A stretch of DNA of 37,301 nucleotides from JBHENC01 sp051000345 (GTDB lineage Bacteria > Acidobacteriota > Blastocatellia > Pyrinomonadales > Pyrinomonadaceae), in assembly GCA_051000345.1 (NCBI GenBank), contig JBPCOJ010000008.1, positions 1-37,301 of the forward strand, in the 5' to 3' direction. The notes beneath the pieces are model-generated. The model saw only the letters and a program-made list of their open reading frames with translations. It searched no databases and was not told where the DNA came from. Below, piece after piece: positions 16,639 to 24,934 of the stretch (its first letter is position 1; the number at the start of each line of letters is the position of its first letter). The translations under genes were made by a program, and so were the position numbers.

Positions 16639-17838
16639 TCAACGCCTTTGTATTTCGCTTGCGCCGTCGCTTGCTTCCGAAACGTAAATCTCCGGTTCTC
16701 TTCCAAAGCTCTCATTGTAACTGCCCGCAATCCGTTTGCGAAACTCTGCGACAACTTCACGCTCGACTAGATTGACTGTGCAGCCGCCGAAGCCGCCACC
16801 CGTCATGCGCGCGCCAAAAACGCCTTCAATGCTTTTGGCTGCCTCGACCAACGCATCGAGTTCCGCGCAACTGACTTCATAATCATCGCGCAGGGACGCG
16901 TGCGATTCATACATCAATTGTCCCATGCGCGGCAAATCATTCGCGCGCAAGGCTTCAACCGCATGGAGCGTGCGCGCGTTTTCCGTGACGACATGGCGGC
17001 AGCGCTTGCGTATAACTTCAGGCAGCAGCTCTTTGTATTTTTCAAAGTCGCCGACGCTAACATCCCTGAGCGCTTGTATGTCGGGCAGTTTGGCGCGCAG
17101 CAATTCGACGGCCTGCTCGCATTCGCTTCGACGTTGATTATAAGCGGACGAAGCGAGTTCGTGTTTGACGCCCGTGTTGCAAATAACAATCTCCGCGCGC
17201 GACGTATCGAAGGGAATCGCTGTGGCCTGAAGCGTGCGGCAGTCGATCAGCAGCGCGTGATTTTTCTCGCCCATCGCGGAGATAAATTGATCCATGATGC
17301 CGCTCTTAGTGCCGACGTATTCGTGCTCTGCCCGTTGGCCTGCGAGCGCGAGTTGAGTGCGGTCAATTGCCGCGCCGGACAAGGAAAGAAGCGCGAACCC
17401 GACGGACATTTCGAGCGCGGCGGACGAAGAAAGCCCTGCGCCGTCCGGCACATCCGACGTAAGCGCAAGATCGGCTCCGCAAAGCTGCTCGCCGCTTGCT
17501 AAGAGCGCCTGCGCGACGCCTTCGACGTAGTCCTGCCAGATGCCTCTTTGCTTTGTCCCTGCATGATCCAGATCGAATTCGACGGACTCTTTTTTCTCCG
17601 TCGAATAAACGCGTATGCGCCGGTCACTTCGCGCGGCAGCGGCGACCATTGTTTCGCGGTCAATCGCTACGGGCAGCACAAAGCCGTCGTTGTAATCCGT
17701 GTGCTCGCCGATTAAATTGACGCGTCCCGGCGCGCGAAAAAGTCTCGGCTCTGTACTGTATAGTTCGCGGAAAACCCGCGTGAGATTGTCTGCGTTAACT
17801 CTTTTGTCTGCGGCAACGCTGTTGTCTGCGTCGATCAT
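16639..17838 (-). CDS. galK: Galactokinase
   Basis: A 399-residue GHMP-family kinase that phosphorylates galactose to galactose-1-phosphate with ATP in the Leloir pathway. The galactokinase signature is RAPGRVNLIGEHTDYNDGFV, which holds the sugar-binding Glu-His-x-Asp. The GHMP ATP-binding motif is SDVPDGAGLSSSAALE, and the C-terminal motif is GARMTGGGFGGCTVNLV. Length is slightly over E. coli GalK (382 aa) because of about 20 extra N-terminal residues (MIDADNSVAADKRVNADN). Its ATG overlaps the galT stop by four bases, so the two are translationally coupled. Confidence 0.97.
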   Translation of the reverse strand: MIDADNSVAADKRVNADNLTRVFRELYSTEPRLFRAPGRVNLIGEHTDYNDGFVLPVAIDRETMVAAAARSDRRIRVYSTEKKESVEFDLDHAGTKQRGIWQDYVEGVAQALLASGEQLCGADLALTSDVPDGAGLSSSAALEMSVGFALLSLSGAAIDRTQLALAGQRAEHEYVGTKSGIMDQFISAMGEKNHALLIDCRTLQATAIPFDTSRAEIVICNTGVKHELASSAYNQRRSECEQAVELLRAKLPDIQALRDVSVGDFEKYKELLPEVIRKRCRHVVTENARTLHAVEALRANDLPRMGQLMYESHASLRDDYEVSCAELDALVEAAKSIEGVFGARMTGGGFGGCTVNLVEREVVAEFRKRIAGSYNESFGREPEIYVSEASDGASEIQRR

Positions 17839-18839
17839 TGCGCTTGCTCCTTTTTACGCCACACGATTGGCTGAACATGCCCGCGCAATTCTGCGGCCTT
17901 TTCTTCGGCGAGCGTGTCGTTAATAAACATGCCTGCTCCTGTTTCGGAACCGGCGAGATACTTCAGCTTCTTCGCGGTTCTGAGCGGCGGATAAAATTCT
18001 ATGTGGAAGTGATAGTAATCATAATCGCCCGCATCACACGGGCGCTGGTGCATCGCCATGATGTATGGAAGCGACAAATCAAAAAGCTTGTCGAAGGCAA
18101 CGAGAACGGTTTTCAAGATCGCGGCCAAATCCCTTTGCTCCGCGCGATTGAAATCCGTGAGCGCCTGCGCGTGGCGCGTCGAAGAGATGTGCAACTCGTA
18201 AGGCCAGCGCGCGAAGAAGGGAATGTATGCGACAAAGGAATTGTTGGCGGCGATGATTCTGCGCCCGTCGCGCTGTTCTTCCGCAATGATGTCGCAGAGC
18301 AGGCAGCGCGTAGTCGCTTCCTTGTGCGCGCGTGATTGTTCCAACTCCGTCTTGATGTGCGGCGGCACAAACGGGTACGCGTAGATTTGCCCGTGCGGGT
18401 GATGAAGCGTAACGCCGATGGCTTCGCCTTTGTTCTCGAAGATGAAAACGTATTTGACGTAATCGAGCGCGCTCAATTCTTCGTAGCGATTCGTCCAGAC
18501 GCGCACGAGTTTGTCGATTTGTTCGACGGGCTGCATGGCGAGCGTAGAGGTGTGTTCCGGCGTATAGACGACGACTTCACACACGCCTTTTCCGGGAACC
18601 ACAGGATACAACCCTGTGCTCTCGATTGACGGCGCGGGCGGGTCTGTGCGGAGCGACGGGAAACGATTTTCAAATACCACGATGTCGTAATCCGGCTCCG
18701 GCACTTCCGTCGGAAATCCGCCGGGCTTCGTCGAATCGAGCGGGCAGTGATCGGGCGGCGGCAGAAACGTGCGATCCTGCCTGTGCGTCGCCGTCGCCAC
18801 CCATTCTCCCAGAAGAGGATTCCAGCGCAATTCAGACAT
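17835..18839 (-). CDS. galT: Galactose-1-phosphate uridylyltransferase
   Basis: A 334-residue HIT-superfamily enzyme: UDP-glucose plus galactose-1-phosphate gives glucose-1-phosphate plus UDP-galactose. The catalytic motif is LHHPHGQIYAYPF; the second histidine of H-P-H (about His149) is the uridylylated nucleophile. A CLLC zinc pair lies near residue 178, and the C-terminal half carries HFHIEFYPP. The start at 18839 gives MSELRWNPLLGEWV, the usual opening, with AAGGA eight bases upstream; the frame extends upstream to 18956 but that adds an arginine-rich stretch that overlaps another gene. It lies between the 79-aa ORF (8-bp overlap) and galK (4-bp overlap). Confidence 0.97.
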   Translation of the reverse strand: MSELRWNPLLGEWVATATHRQDRTFLPPPDHCPLDSTKPGGFPTEVPEPDYDIVVFENRFPSLRTDPPAPSIESTGLYPVVPGKGVCEVVVYTPEHTSTLAMQPVEQIDKLVRVWTNRYEELSALDYVKYVFIFENKGEAIGVTLHHPHGQIYAYPFVPPHIKTELEQSRAHKEATTRCLLCDIIAEEQRDGRRIIAANNSFVAYIPFFARWPYELHISSTRHAQALTDFNRAEQRDLAAILKTVLVAFDKLFDLSLPYIMAMHQRPCDAGDYDYYHFHIEFYPPLRTAKKLKYLAGSETGAGMFINDTLAEEKAAELRGHVQPIVWRKKEQAQ

Positions 18840-19071
18840 CCGTTTGTTCCTTTTTTGCGTGAGCCTCTGTCGTCGGCTGCGAATCGTTTTCCATCGCGTC
18901 GCTATTTTCGAGACTGTTTGCTGTTCGCGCGTGACCGTCGCCGGGCGTTTCATCAAACGTGTAAAAAATCATGTAACGACCATCGGCGAGCGTAGTTCGA
19001 CGCAGTTGCATATCGTTGCCATCACTATCGTTGCCAGCGTCGCGCTGTCCGGCCATGTCTTCGCGTTGCAT
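18832..19071 (-). CDS. Small hypothetical protein leading the galactose operon
   Basis: A 79-residue hydrophilic protein. A compact core, MQLRRTTLADGRYMIFYTF, is followed by an acidic, unstructured tail rich in Glu, Asp and Ser. Its stop overlaps the galT start by eight bases, so if translated it would couple to galT. The start may instead be the internal Met at residue 7 or 21; no ribosome site is convincing. The core looks like a real beta-hairpin rather than random sequence, but I do not recognise a family. Confidence 0.5.
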   Translation of the reverse strand: MQREDMAGQRDAGNDSDGNDMQLRRTTLADGRYMIFYTFDETPGDGHARTANSLENSDAMENDSQPTTEAHAKKEQTDV

Positions 19072-19191
19072 TAAGTCTCACTTGAAATTCGCGCGCTCGA
19101 ACGCACGCTCGAAAATGAACTGCCGCATTTCCTGCATACATTAACGCAAGTTGCTAGGGGCAATTCATTGAAATCAAAAATTGATAACCGG

Positions 19192-19213
19192 CAGCTTAGA
19201 TTACATTAAGCTG
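19192..19213. repeat. 7-bp perfect inverted repeat upstream of blaI-like gene
   Basis: CAGCTTA and TAAGCTG with an 8-base centre lie in the 294-bp divergent region between the galactose operon and the BlaI-like gene. BlaI-family repressors bind dyads and usually repress their own operon, so this is a candidate operator, though not the classical TACA/TGTA type. Nothing else coding is seen in 19072-19365. Confidence 0.35.
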
Positions 19214-19328
19214 TGCTGCTTGCGGGATCGACTCGCTGCGCGCTCCGTTTGTTTGCCGCGCGTGATTATCCGATTGAGCGGCGTGGTTTAGCAATACGGA
19301 CAAACAAAATTGATGGAACAAGCGCGCG

Positions 19329-19358
19329 TTGACAATTCCCCGGAGCGTATTGAATACT
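19329..19358 (+). promoter_or_regulatory. Candidate promoter of the BlaI-M56 pair
   Basis: A perfect TTGACA (19329-19334), an 18-bp spacer and AATACT (19353-19358, four of six matches to TATAAT). The start codon at 19366 lies where transcription should begin, so the message would be leaderless or nearly so. Confidence 0.4.
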
Positions 19359-19365
19359 TTGCCGC

Positions 19366-19824
19366 ATGAGCATTCCGAAGTTTACGTTGCGCGGCTTTCG
19401 TCCTCCGCGCGAATCGGTTTATCCGGCGCTCGGCAAACTCGAGCGCAAGGTAATGGAGCGCGCGTGGCAGCAAGGCGAGATGAGCGTGCGCGATGCACAG
19501 GAATTCTTCAAGGAACAAATCGCGTACACGACTTTGATGACGACGCTTGACCGTCTCTACAAAAAAGGCTTGCTCGCGCGCCGCAAACAATCGCGCGCCT
19601 TTCTTTATTCGCCGCAGATCACGCGCGAAGAGTTCGAGCAGGGCATCGCTGAAGATGTGCTCGGCGTGCTCTTTCATCGCAACAGTGAAAAGTTTGAACC
19701 CGTGCTCGCTTGTATCGTCGATGCCGTCAGCGAACGTGACCGCCAACTACTCGACGAACTCGAACGGCTCGTGCAGGAAAAGCGACGCCAGTTGAACGGC
19801 GAATCGAACGGCGAAAAGGAGTAG
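19366..19824 (+). CDS. BlaI/MecI/CopY-family transcriptional repressor
   Basis: A 152-residue winged-helix repressor. The family core is LGKLERKVMERAWQQGEMSV and later IAYTTLMTTLDRLYKKGLL, the recognition-helix and wing segments, followed by RRKQSRAFLYSPQITREEFE. The C-terminal ~50 residues form the dimerising helices. In BlaI/MecI the repressor is cut when a membrane sensor protease of the M56 family is triggered; here such a protease is the next gene, 7 bp downstream, so the two form a BlaI-BlaR1-like pair. No beta-lactamase is present in the window, so the regulated target is unknown. The ATG lies almost at the predicted transcription start. Confidence 0.92.
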   Translation: MSIPKFTLRGFRPPRESVYPALGKLERKVMERAWQQGEMSVRDAQEFFKEQIAYTTLMTTLDRLYKKGLLARRKQSRAFLYSPQITREEFEQGIAEDVLGVLFHRNSEKFEPVLACIVDAVSERDRQLLDELERLVQEKRRQLNGESNGEKE

Positions 19825-19831
19825 CCGATTG

Positions 19832-20839
19832 ATGTACCAACTGCTCGGAATCTGCCTTGCGCTCGCGGCGCTGCTCGTCGTCAATGCCTGCGCTTCGTTA
19901 ATCGCCGTGCTGGTATGGCGCGCGGTTTCTCGCCGTGCGCAAACGTGGCGTGCCTCGACTCGCGCGCGCGTTCTTTTCGCTTTGCGAACGTGGCCTGCCC
20001 TGTGCGCGTTGGTGTGCGTCGCCGCGCTGCTGTTTCCGGCATATTTTCTTTATGAACCGCGCGCTTCAACCGAAATTGTGACGACGAAGCTCGCGCTTCT
20101 GGCGACGCTGTCAATGCTCGGTCTGGCATTGGCTGCGCGGCGCGGATTCGGAGCGTGGTATGCGACGCGCAAGTTGAGCATTGATTGGCTTCGTCATGCC
20201 GAACTGCTCTGCCTGCCGACTATTGATGTTCCGATTTATCGCATCGAACATCGTTTTCCTGTGATTGCCGTCGTCGGCGCTTTTCGCCCGCGCTTGTTCA
20301 TCGCAACGCAGATTTCCGATGCGCTCGACGCGGACGAATTGCGTGCCGCGCTTCAACATGAAAGCGGTCATTTGACGGCGCGCGATAATCTCAAACGCGC
20401 GCTGGTGCGCATCTGCTCGGATGCGCTGTCGATTATTCCGGCGGGGCGCACGCTGGATCGGGCGTGGGCTGAAAACGCCGAAGCCGCCGCCGATGAATAT
20501 GTCGTGCGGACAAGCGGCGCAAAGGGCGCGCTCGACCTCGCATCGGCGCTCTTGAAAATCGCACGCATGGTGCCAAACGGCGCGCGTCCGACAATGCCCG
20601 CCGGGGCTTTTCTAATGGGCGAGAACCTGGACGGCGTCGCATGGCGCGTTCGCCGCCTGACGGAACTCGCCGTCGAAGAAAAATGTGGAAGCGAACATAG
20701 CATCGCGTCGATGTTACCGGCAGCGTTGTGGTGCAGTGGCGGCGGTCTCGGTGCGCTCGCGCTGTTAATCGTTGCCGATTCCCAGTTGCTAATCGCACTG
20801 CATAATCTTATCGAGCGCGTCGTCTCTGCGCTTCAGTAA
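19832..20839 (+). CDS. M56-family membrane zinc metallopeptidase (BlaR1-like, no sensor domain)
   Basis: A 335-residue integral membrane protease. Hydrophobic helices lie near residues 3-28, 50-72 and 83-100, before the protease domain. The zinc motif HExxH is in ALQHESGHLTARDNLKR, and a further acidic ligand is in WAENAEAAADEYVV. A last helix is near residues 294-315. Unlike BlaR1 there is no penicillin-binding sensor at the C-terminus, so the signal is not a beta-lactam on present evidence. GGAG lies ten bases before the ATG at 19832. It follows the BlaI-like repressor closely and most likely cleaves it. Confidence 0.87.
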   Translation: MYQLLGICLALAALLVVNACASLIAVLVWRAVSRRAQTWRASTRARVLFALRTWPALCALVCVAALLFPAYFLYEPRASTEIVTTKLALLATLSMLGLALAARRGFGAWYATRKLSIDWLRHAELLCLPTIDVPIYRIEHRFPVIAVVGAFRPRLFIATQISDALDADELRAALQHESGHLTARDNLKRALVRICSDALSIIPAGRTLDRAWAENAEAAADEYVVRTSGAKGALDLASALLKIARMVPNGARPTMPAGAFLMGENLDGVAWRVRRLTELAVEEKCGSEHSIASMLPAALWCSGGGLGALALLIVADSQLLIALHNLIERVVSALQ

Positions 20840-21168
20840 CAACAACCGAATTGCAAACGGCGCGCGGCTACGATTCAAGCTCCCGAATTAATTGCACGCC
20901 TTTCACTTCTTCTGCGCTTCTTCACTTTTCATCTCTCTTTGATTAATCGAAAATAAACTACGGCGGCTGGTAGTAGAAGCTTTTCAAAGCTAATCTACGC
21001 TCGCTCATTAAAGGCATCCATTGCTTTGGTCGCGGCTCGATTGTTCGGCGTTGAGCGTCATCATCGTCGCGGCAATGCAGCTTGGAGCGCACGCTTTTTT
21101 TAACCACCCGACGAACAACGCAATAGCTATTCATACTTAAGGCGAGAGTCTGTCAAAAAGAAAACGGA
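20840..21168. other. Intergenic region between M56 and TonB-receptor genes, with an inverted repeat
   Basis: 329 bp without a supported gene. It contains AGCTTT-TC-AAAGCT at 20978-20991, a dyad with arms resembling the one upstream of the BlaI-like gene (19192-19213). It could be an operator for the receptor gene; I see no clear promoter or terminator. Confidence 0.35.
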
Positions 21169-24099
21169 ATGGAGAACAGAATTTTGTTTACAGCCGCACC
21201 CAAGAAACGAAAATCAATCGCCGGAACGTTGTTATGCTTTCTGCGGACAGCGGCCTTTGCTTGCGCGCTCTTTCTTTTGCCGCAGATAAATTTGGCGCAA
21301 ACAACCGACACGTCCACGATTCGGGGGCAAGTCGTTGACCAGAACCGAGCGGCGATTGCGGACGCCGAAGTTGTCGTTGCAAACCAAGCAACGGGACTGC
21401 GGCGTGCGGCGCGCGTCGATGCGGAAGGCAATTATACGATTACCAATTTGCCTTTGACCGGCGCATACAAGTTAAGCGTTTCAAGCAACGGTTTTGCCAT
21501 TAAAGAAATCGGCGACATCGAACTGCGCGCGAACGAAGCCGCCACCTTCGATGTCACGCTTGTGCCGCAGGGAGGCACAAGCACCGTCACTGTGCTCGGC
21601 ACAACCGAATCCGTGCAATCGGATTCAGCACAGCTCGGCACGCGTTTGGATTTACAAAAAATCGACAACACGCCGTTCTTCGGGCGCAAGATCACGAACC
21701 TCGTGCAGCTCAATTCCGCTGTGCGTCCGGCGCGCGGCACGGGCGATTTGTTTCTCAATAACTTTCTCTTTGTCGCCAACGGCAGCGGGCGTCGTCAAAC
21801 TTCCTTTTCGCTCGACGGAAGCTCCGGCGATGATTCTTGGGGACGCCAGACGCTATTTACAAACATTCCTTTATCTGTGCTGCAAGAGTTCACGGTTTTG
21901 ACCAACAGCGCATCCGCAGAGTACGGGCGAACAACGGGCAGCGTCGTCAACATCGTTACGAAATCCGGCACAAACGATTTTCATGTCGATGCACTCGCAC
22001 TCGCGCGTCCCGGCGGATTGCAGGCGCGCAACCCGCTTGCCGTGCGGCGCACGATTGACCGTCTCACGCAATTAAGCGGCGTCGTCTCCGGCGCACTCGC
22101 CAAAGACCGAACGTATTTTCTCGTCGGCGCGGAAACTAATTTCCAAAGACGTGATGCCGTTATCTCGTCGCCGCTCGCGCCCGGAACCTTCACGGGCGAT
22201 TACCGGCAAGGGCTTTTCTTCGGCAGGCTCGATCATCAAATCAACGAACGCAATTCCTTAACGGGGCGCATCAACTTTGACCGCCTCATCGACACGAATC
22301 CGGCGGACTCTGCGGGCGGCTTGAATCTGGCATCGGCTGTCCGCACGTTTCGCAGGCGCACCTATGCCGGGCAACTTTCGGAGACGGCAATCTTCAACAG
22401 CCGTCTGGTCAACGAAGCGCGTTTGCAACTGCAAATCGGCTCGCCGATTACGCAGTTCGATCCGAGAAATTCTTCCGTGCAATTCGTGCGTCCCGGTATT
22501 TCCACGGAGGGCGAATCACGCGCGGCGAAGCTTCTCAATCATCAATATCAATTCGCCGACACGCTTTCCGTAACGCGCGGCCCGCACTTTTTGAAACTCG
22601 GCGGCGACGTGATTTTTTCTTCGTCGGGCGGGAACGGGCAGGAGTTCGGCTCAGGCTTCACGCAAGGCCAATTCACTTTCAATCCAACGCGCCCGAATGT
22701 GCGCAACGTGGCCGTGCCGACTTCCGCTTTGACGCTTGCGGATGTGCAAAGCTTCACGCAATCCTTCGGCAACGCCAACTACAATGTGCGCGAATATCTT
22801 TACTCTGTTTTCGCGCAGGACAATTACCGCGTGCGCCGCGATTTGACTTTGAACTTGGGCGTGCGTTACGAGCGGCAAACCTTCACTGACGATAAAAATA
22901 ATTTCGCGCCGCGCGTCGGCTTCGCATACAATTTGCTCGGCGATGCGCGCACGATTCTGCGTGGCAGCTACGGCATTTATTATTCGGAATTACGCGCTAA
23001 CTTGGGAGCGCAATTTAGCATCGGCGGCCCGACAGGTATTTTCACTTTCAGCGCCGCGCCCGGACAATTCGGATTCCCGACTTCATTCAACGCGCTCCCG
23101 GCTTTTCCCGTCGGCGCAATTTTGCCCGCGCGTGATGTGACGATTCGTCCCGGGCGCGCGGCTTACTACAATCAGTTTTTCGATGTTTCAAGACTGCGCG
23201 GCTATCCGTCCAAGCTCTTGAATCCGTACACGCAGCAAGCGGCCTTCGGCGTCGAACGCGAACTGCCCGGCAAGTTTTTCTTAAACGTCGATTACGTCTA
23301 TGCGCATACCATCGGCATTGACCGCACGCTCGATCTCAACGCGCCCGCGCCGTTCATTCCTTTCGTCACTTTGCCGACGGCAACGCGTTCGGTGGCACAA
23401 GGAAACTTGACGCGCCCGATTGCACCCGTGCCGAACGGCTTTCGCCGCATTCTCGTTGTCACCAACGAAGGCAGCAGCGTTTACAATGGAATGCAGGTTA
23501 ATTTGAACAAGCGGTTCAGCAATAAATTTTCACTGCTTGCCAGCTACACTTTGTCGCACACGATCAATACGGTTGAGCCGGATGCGCCGGGCGGCGATCC
23601 AAACGATTTCAATTTGCTTGGTCGTCCCGAACGCGCGACAAGTTTATTGGATCAACGCCATCGTCTCGTCGTCAGCGGCTATTATCAAATGCCCTTCGGC
23701 TTTACCACAGGCGGCGTGACGACGCTTGCCTCGGGTCGCCCGTTTAATGTCACAGTCGGCTCGGACGTGAACGGCGACGGCGCGAACACGGATCGCCCGT
23801 TCGATATCGCAAGCGGCACGTTTCTAGGCCGCAACACGAAACGCGGCACGCCCGTTTACCAGACCGATTTGTTTCTTCAACGCGCGTTCAATCTAACGGA
23901 GCGCGTGCGTCTGGAACTTCGCGCCGAAGGCTTCAATGTTTTCAATCATCCGAACATCGTCGCGCGCAGCGGCGTGCTCGGCGGCGTCAACGCGAACGGC
24001 ACTTTCAATACGCCCGCCACGTTCGGGCTTGGCATCGGCGGCATCAACGGCGTCGATCCCGGCAGGCAATTTCAGTTTCAGGGACGCCTGCGATATTAA
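21169..24099 (+). CDS. Oar-like TonB-dependent outer-membrane receptor
   Basis: A 976-residue outer-membrane protein. A long basic leader and signal peptide end at PQINLAQ (about residue 44). A carboxypeptidase-regulatory-like domain follows (TSTIRGQVVDQNRAAIADAE through GFAIKEIGDIELRANEAATF). Then comes a plug-like region: LDGSSGDDSWGRQTLFTNIP, then EFTVLTNSASAEYGRTTGSV with IVTKSGTNDFHVD. The rest is a large beta-barrel with strands such as YLYSVFAQDNYRVRRDLTLN and LELRAEGFNVFNHPN, ending in FQFQGRLRY with a terminal aromatic residue. This architecture is highly expanded in Acidobacteriota, and such receptors import ligands using TonB energy; the ligand is unknown. An in-frame TTG at 21184 has a better placed GGAG than the ATG used. 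Confidence 0.92.
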   Translation: MENRILFTAAPKKRKSIAGTLLCFLRTAAFACALFLLPQINLAQTTDTSTIRGQVVDQNRAAIADAEVVVANQATGLRRAARVDAEGNYTITNLPLTGAYKLSVSSNGFAIKEIGDIELRANEAATFDVTLVPQGGTSTVTVLGTTESVQSDSAQLGTRLDLQKIDNTPFFGRKITNLVQLNSAVRPARGTGDLFLNNFLFVANGSGRRQTSFSLDGSSGDDSWGRQTLFTNIPLSVLQEFTVLTNSASAEYGRTTGSVVNIVTKSGTNDFHVDALALARPGGLQARNPLAVRRTIDRLTQLSGVVSGALAKDRTYFLVGAETNFQRRDAVISSPLAPGTFTGDYRQGLFFGRLDHQINERNSLTGRINFDRLIDTNPADSAGGLNLASAVRTFRRRTYAGQLSETAIFNSRLVNEARLQLQIGSPITQFDPRNSSVQFVRPGISTEGESRAAKLLNHQYQFADTLSVTRGPHFLKLGGDVIFSSSGGNGQEFGSGFTQGQFTFNPTRPNVRNVAVPTSALTLADVQSFTQSFGNANYNVREYLYSVFAQDNYRVRRDLTLNLGVRYERQTFTDDKNNFAPRVGFAYNLLGDARTILRGSYGIYYSELRANLGAQFSIGGPTGIFTFSAAPGQFGFPTSFNALPAFPVGAILPARDVTIRPGRAAYYNQFFDVSRLRGYPSKLLNPYTQQAAFGVERELPGKFFLNVDYVYAHTIGIDRTLDLNAPAPFIPFVTLPTATRSVAQGNLTRPIAPVPNGFRRILVVTNEGSSVYNGMQVNLNKRFSNKFSLLASYTLSHTINTVEPDAPGGDPNDFNLLGRPERATSLLDQRHRLVVSGYYQMPFGFTTGGVTTLASGRPFNVTVGSDVNGDGANTDRPFDIASGTFLGRNTKRGTPVYQTDLFLQRAFNLTERVRLELRAEGFNVFNHPNIVARSGVLGGVNANGTFNTPATFGLGIGGINGVDPGRQFQFQGRLRY

Positions 24100-24211
24100 A
24101 GTAGGAAGGCGGAAGGATGAAGTGCGGCTGAAGCCATTCGTTTGGTTGTTTGCCGCGAGTCTGTATAAATAATCGCTTTGCACCTAACTTCCGCCTTCAT
24201 CCTTCCTACTT
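24099..24211. repeat. Inverted repeat with 11-bp perfect outer arms after the receptor gene
   Basis: AAGTAGGAAGG (24099-24109) and CCTTCCTACTT (24201-24211) flank a core in which the GGCGGAAG and GGATGAAG units appear in both arms in swapped order. The purine-rich modular make-up suggests a palindromic intergenic repeat family. It may also end transcription of the receptor gene. Confidence 0.5.
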
Positions 24212-24294
24212 GGGTTTGTTCGCCCTCGCTGCTTATCCGAACTTAGATTTTCGTTCCACCATTCAACTTGCCCTAGCGCATTTTTAACCGTTCA

Positions 24295-24324
24295 TTGCCA
24301 TTTAACTTCACAGGCAGCTACAAT
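24295..24324 (+). promoter_or_regulatory. Promoter of the ferric-reductase-like/porin operon
   Basis: TTGCCA (24295-24300, five of six matches to TTGACA), 18-bp spacer, TACAAT (24319-24324, five of six matches to TATAAT). The predicted start is near 24331. Confidence 0.6.
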
Positions 24325-24330
24325 CTTGAA

Positions 24331-24349
24331 CTACTATCGGCGATAGTAG
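24331..24349. promoter_or_regulatory. Perfect 19-bp palindromic operator
   Basis: CTACTATCG and CGATAGTAG are perfect 9-bp inverted arms separated by a single G. The dyad begins at the predicted transcription start and ends 12 bp before the ATG of the ferric-reductase-like gene. This is the position of a repressor site. The binding protein is unknown. Confidence 0.6.
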
Positions 24350-24361
24350 ATAGATTTTAAG

Positions 24362-24934
24362 ATGGATGCAATTGATTTATCGGGGTATGCGGGGCTGATT
24401 GCGATTGTTCTTCTGACAGGGAATATTCTGTTAGGATTGTTAATCTCGGTTAGGCACAATCCGAAGAAGCGATTTCCGCACAAGCATATCAACATTTTCA
24501 AGATACATAATTGGACAGGATATATTGCACTTAGTGTGGCGTTACTCCATCCAACGCTATTGCTTTTTTCAACCACTGCTGGCTTTCGGATACTAGATTT
24601 AGTCTTTCCGGTATGGTCGCCAAGCCAACCGTTTGAGAATACTCTCGGTGCAATCGCGCTTTACACGATTGCGTTTGTCGTGGTCACGTCTTATTACCGT
24701 ATTGAGATTGGCAGAAGGCTCTGGAAGCGTCTGCATTATTTCGCCTACGCTGCCGCCACACTCTTCTTCATTCACGGACTATTGACAGACCCGCGTCTTA
24801 AAAATAGTCCATTCAACCCGCTCGATGCGGAAAAGATTTTGGTGGAATTCTGCTTGGCTCTCATCCTTATGGGAATAACTTTGCGAGTGCGATACGCATT
24901 CCGAAAACCGAAAACGCAAAAGACTTTTGTATGA
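24362..24934 (+). CDS. Ferric-reductase-like haem b membrane protein
   Basis: A 190-residue integral membrane protein with five helices (about residues 8-30, 52-71, 93-112, 124-141, 158-176). Two histidine pairs, His49/His63 and His125/His138, are spaced 13-14 residues apart in adjacent helices, as in the bis-haem domain of ferric reductases, NADPH oxidases and MsrQ/YedZ. There is no flavin or NAD domain, so another protein would have to supply electrons. It overlaps the following outer-membrane barrel gene by four bases (ATGA), so both are made from one message. A strong promoter and a perfect palindrome lie directly upstream. Electron transfer is inferred from the fold; the acceptor is unknown. 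Confidence 0.8.
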   Translation: MDAIDLSGYAGLIAIVLLTGNILLGLLISVRHNPKKRFPHKHINIFKIHNWTGYIALSVALLHPTLLLFSTTAGFRILDLVFPVWSPSQPFENTLGAIALYTIAFVVVTSYYRIEIGRRLWKRLHYFAYAAATLFFIHGLLTDPRLKNSPFNPLDAEKILVEFCLALILMGITLRVRYAFRKPKTQKTFV

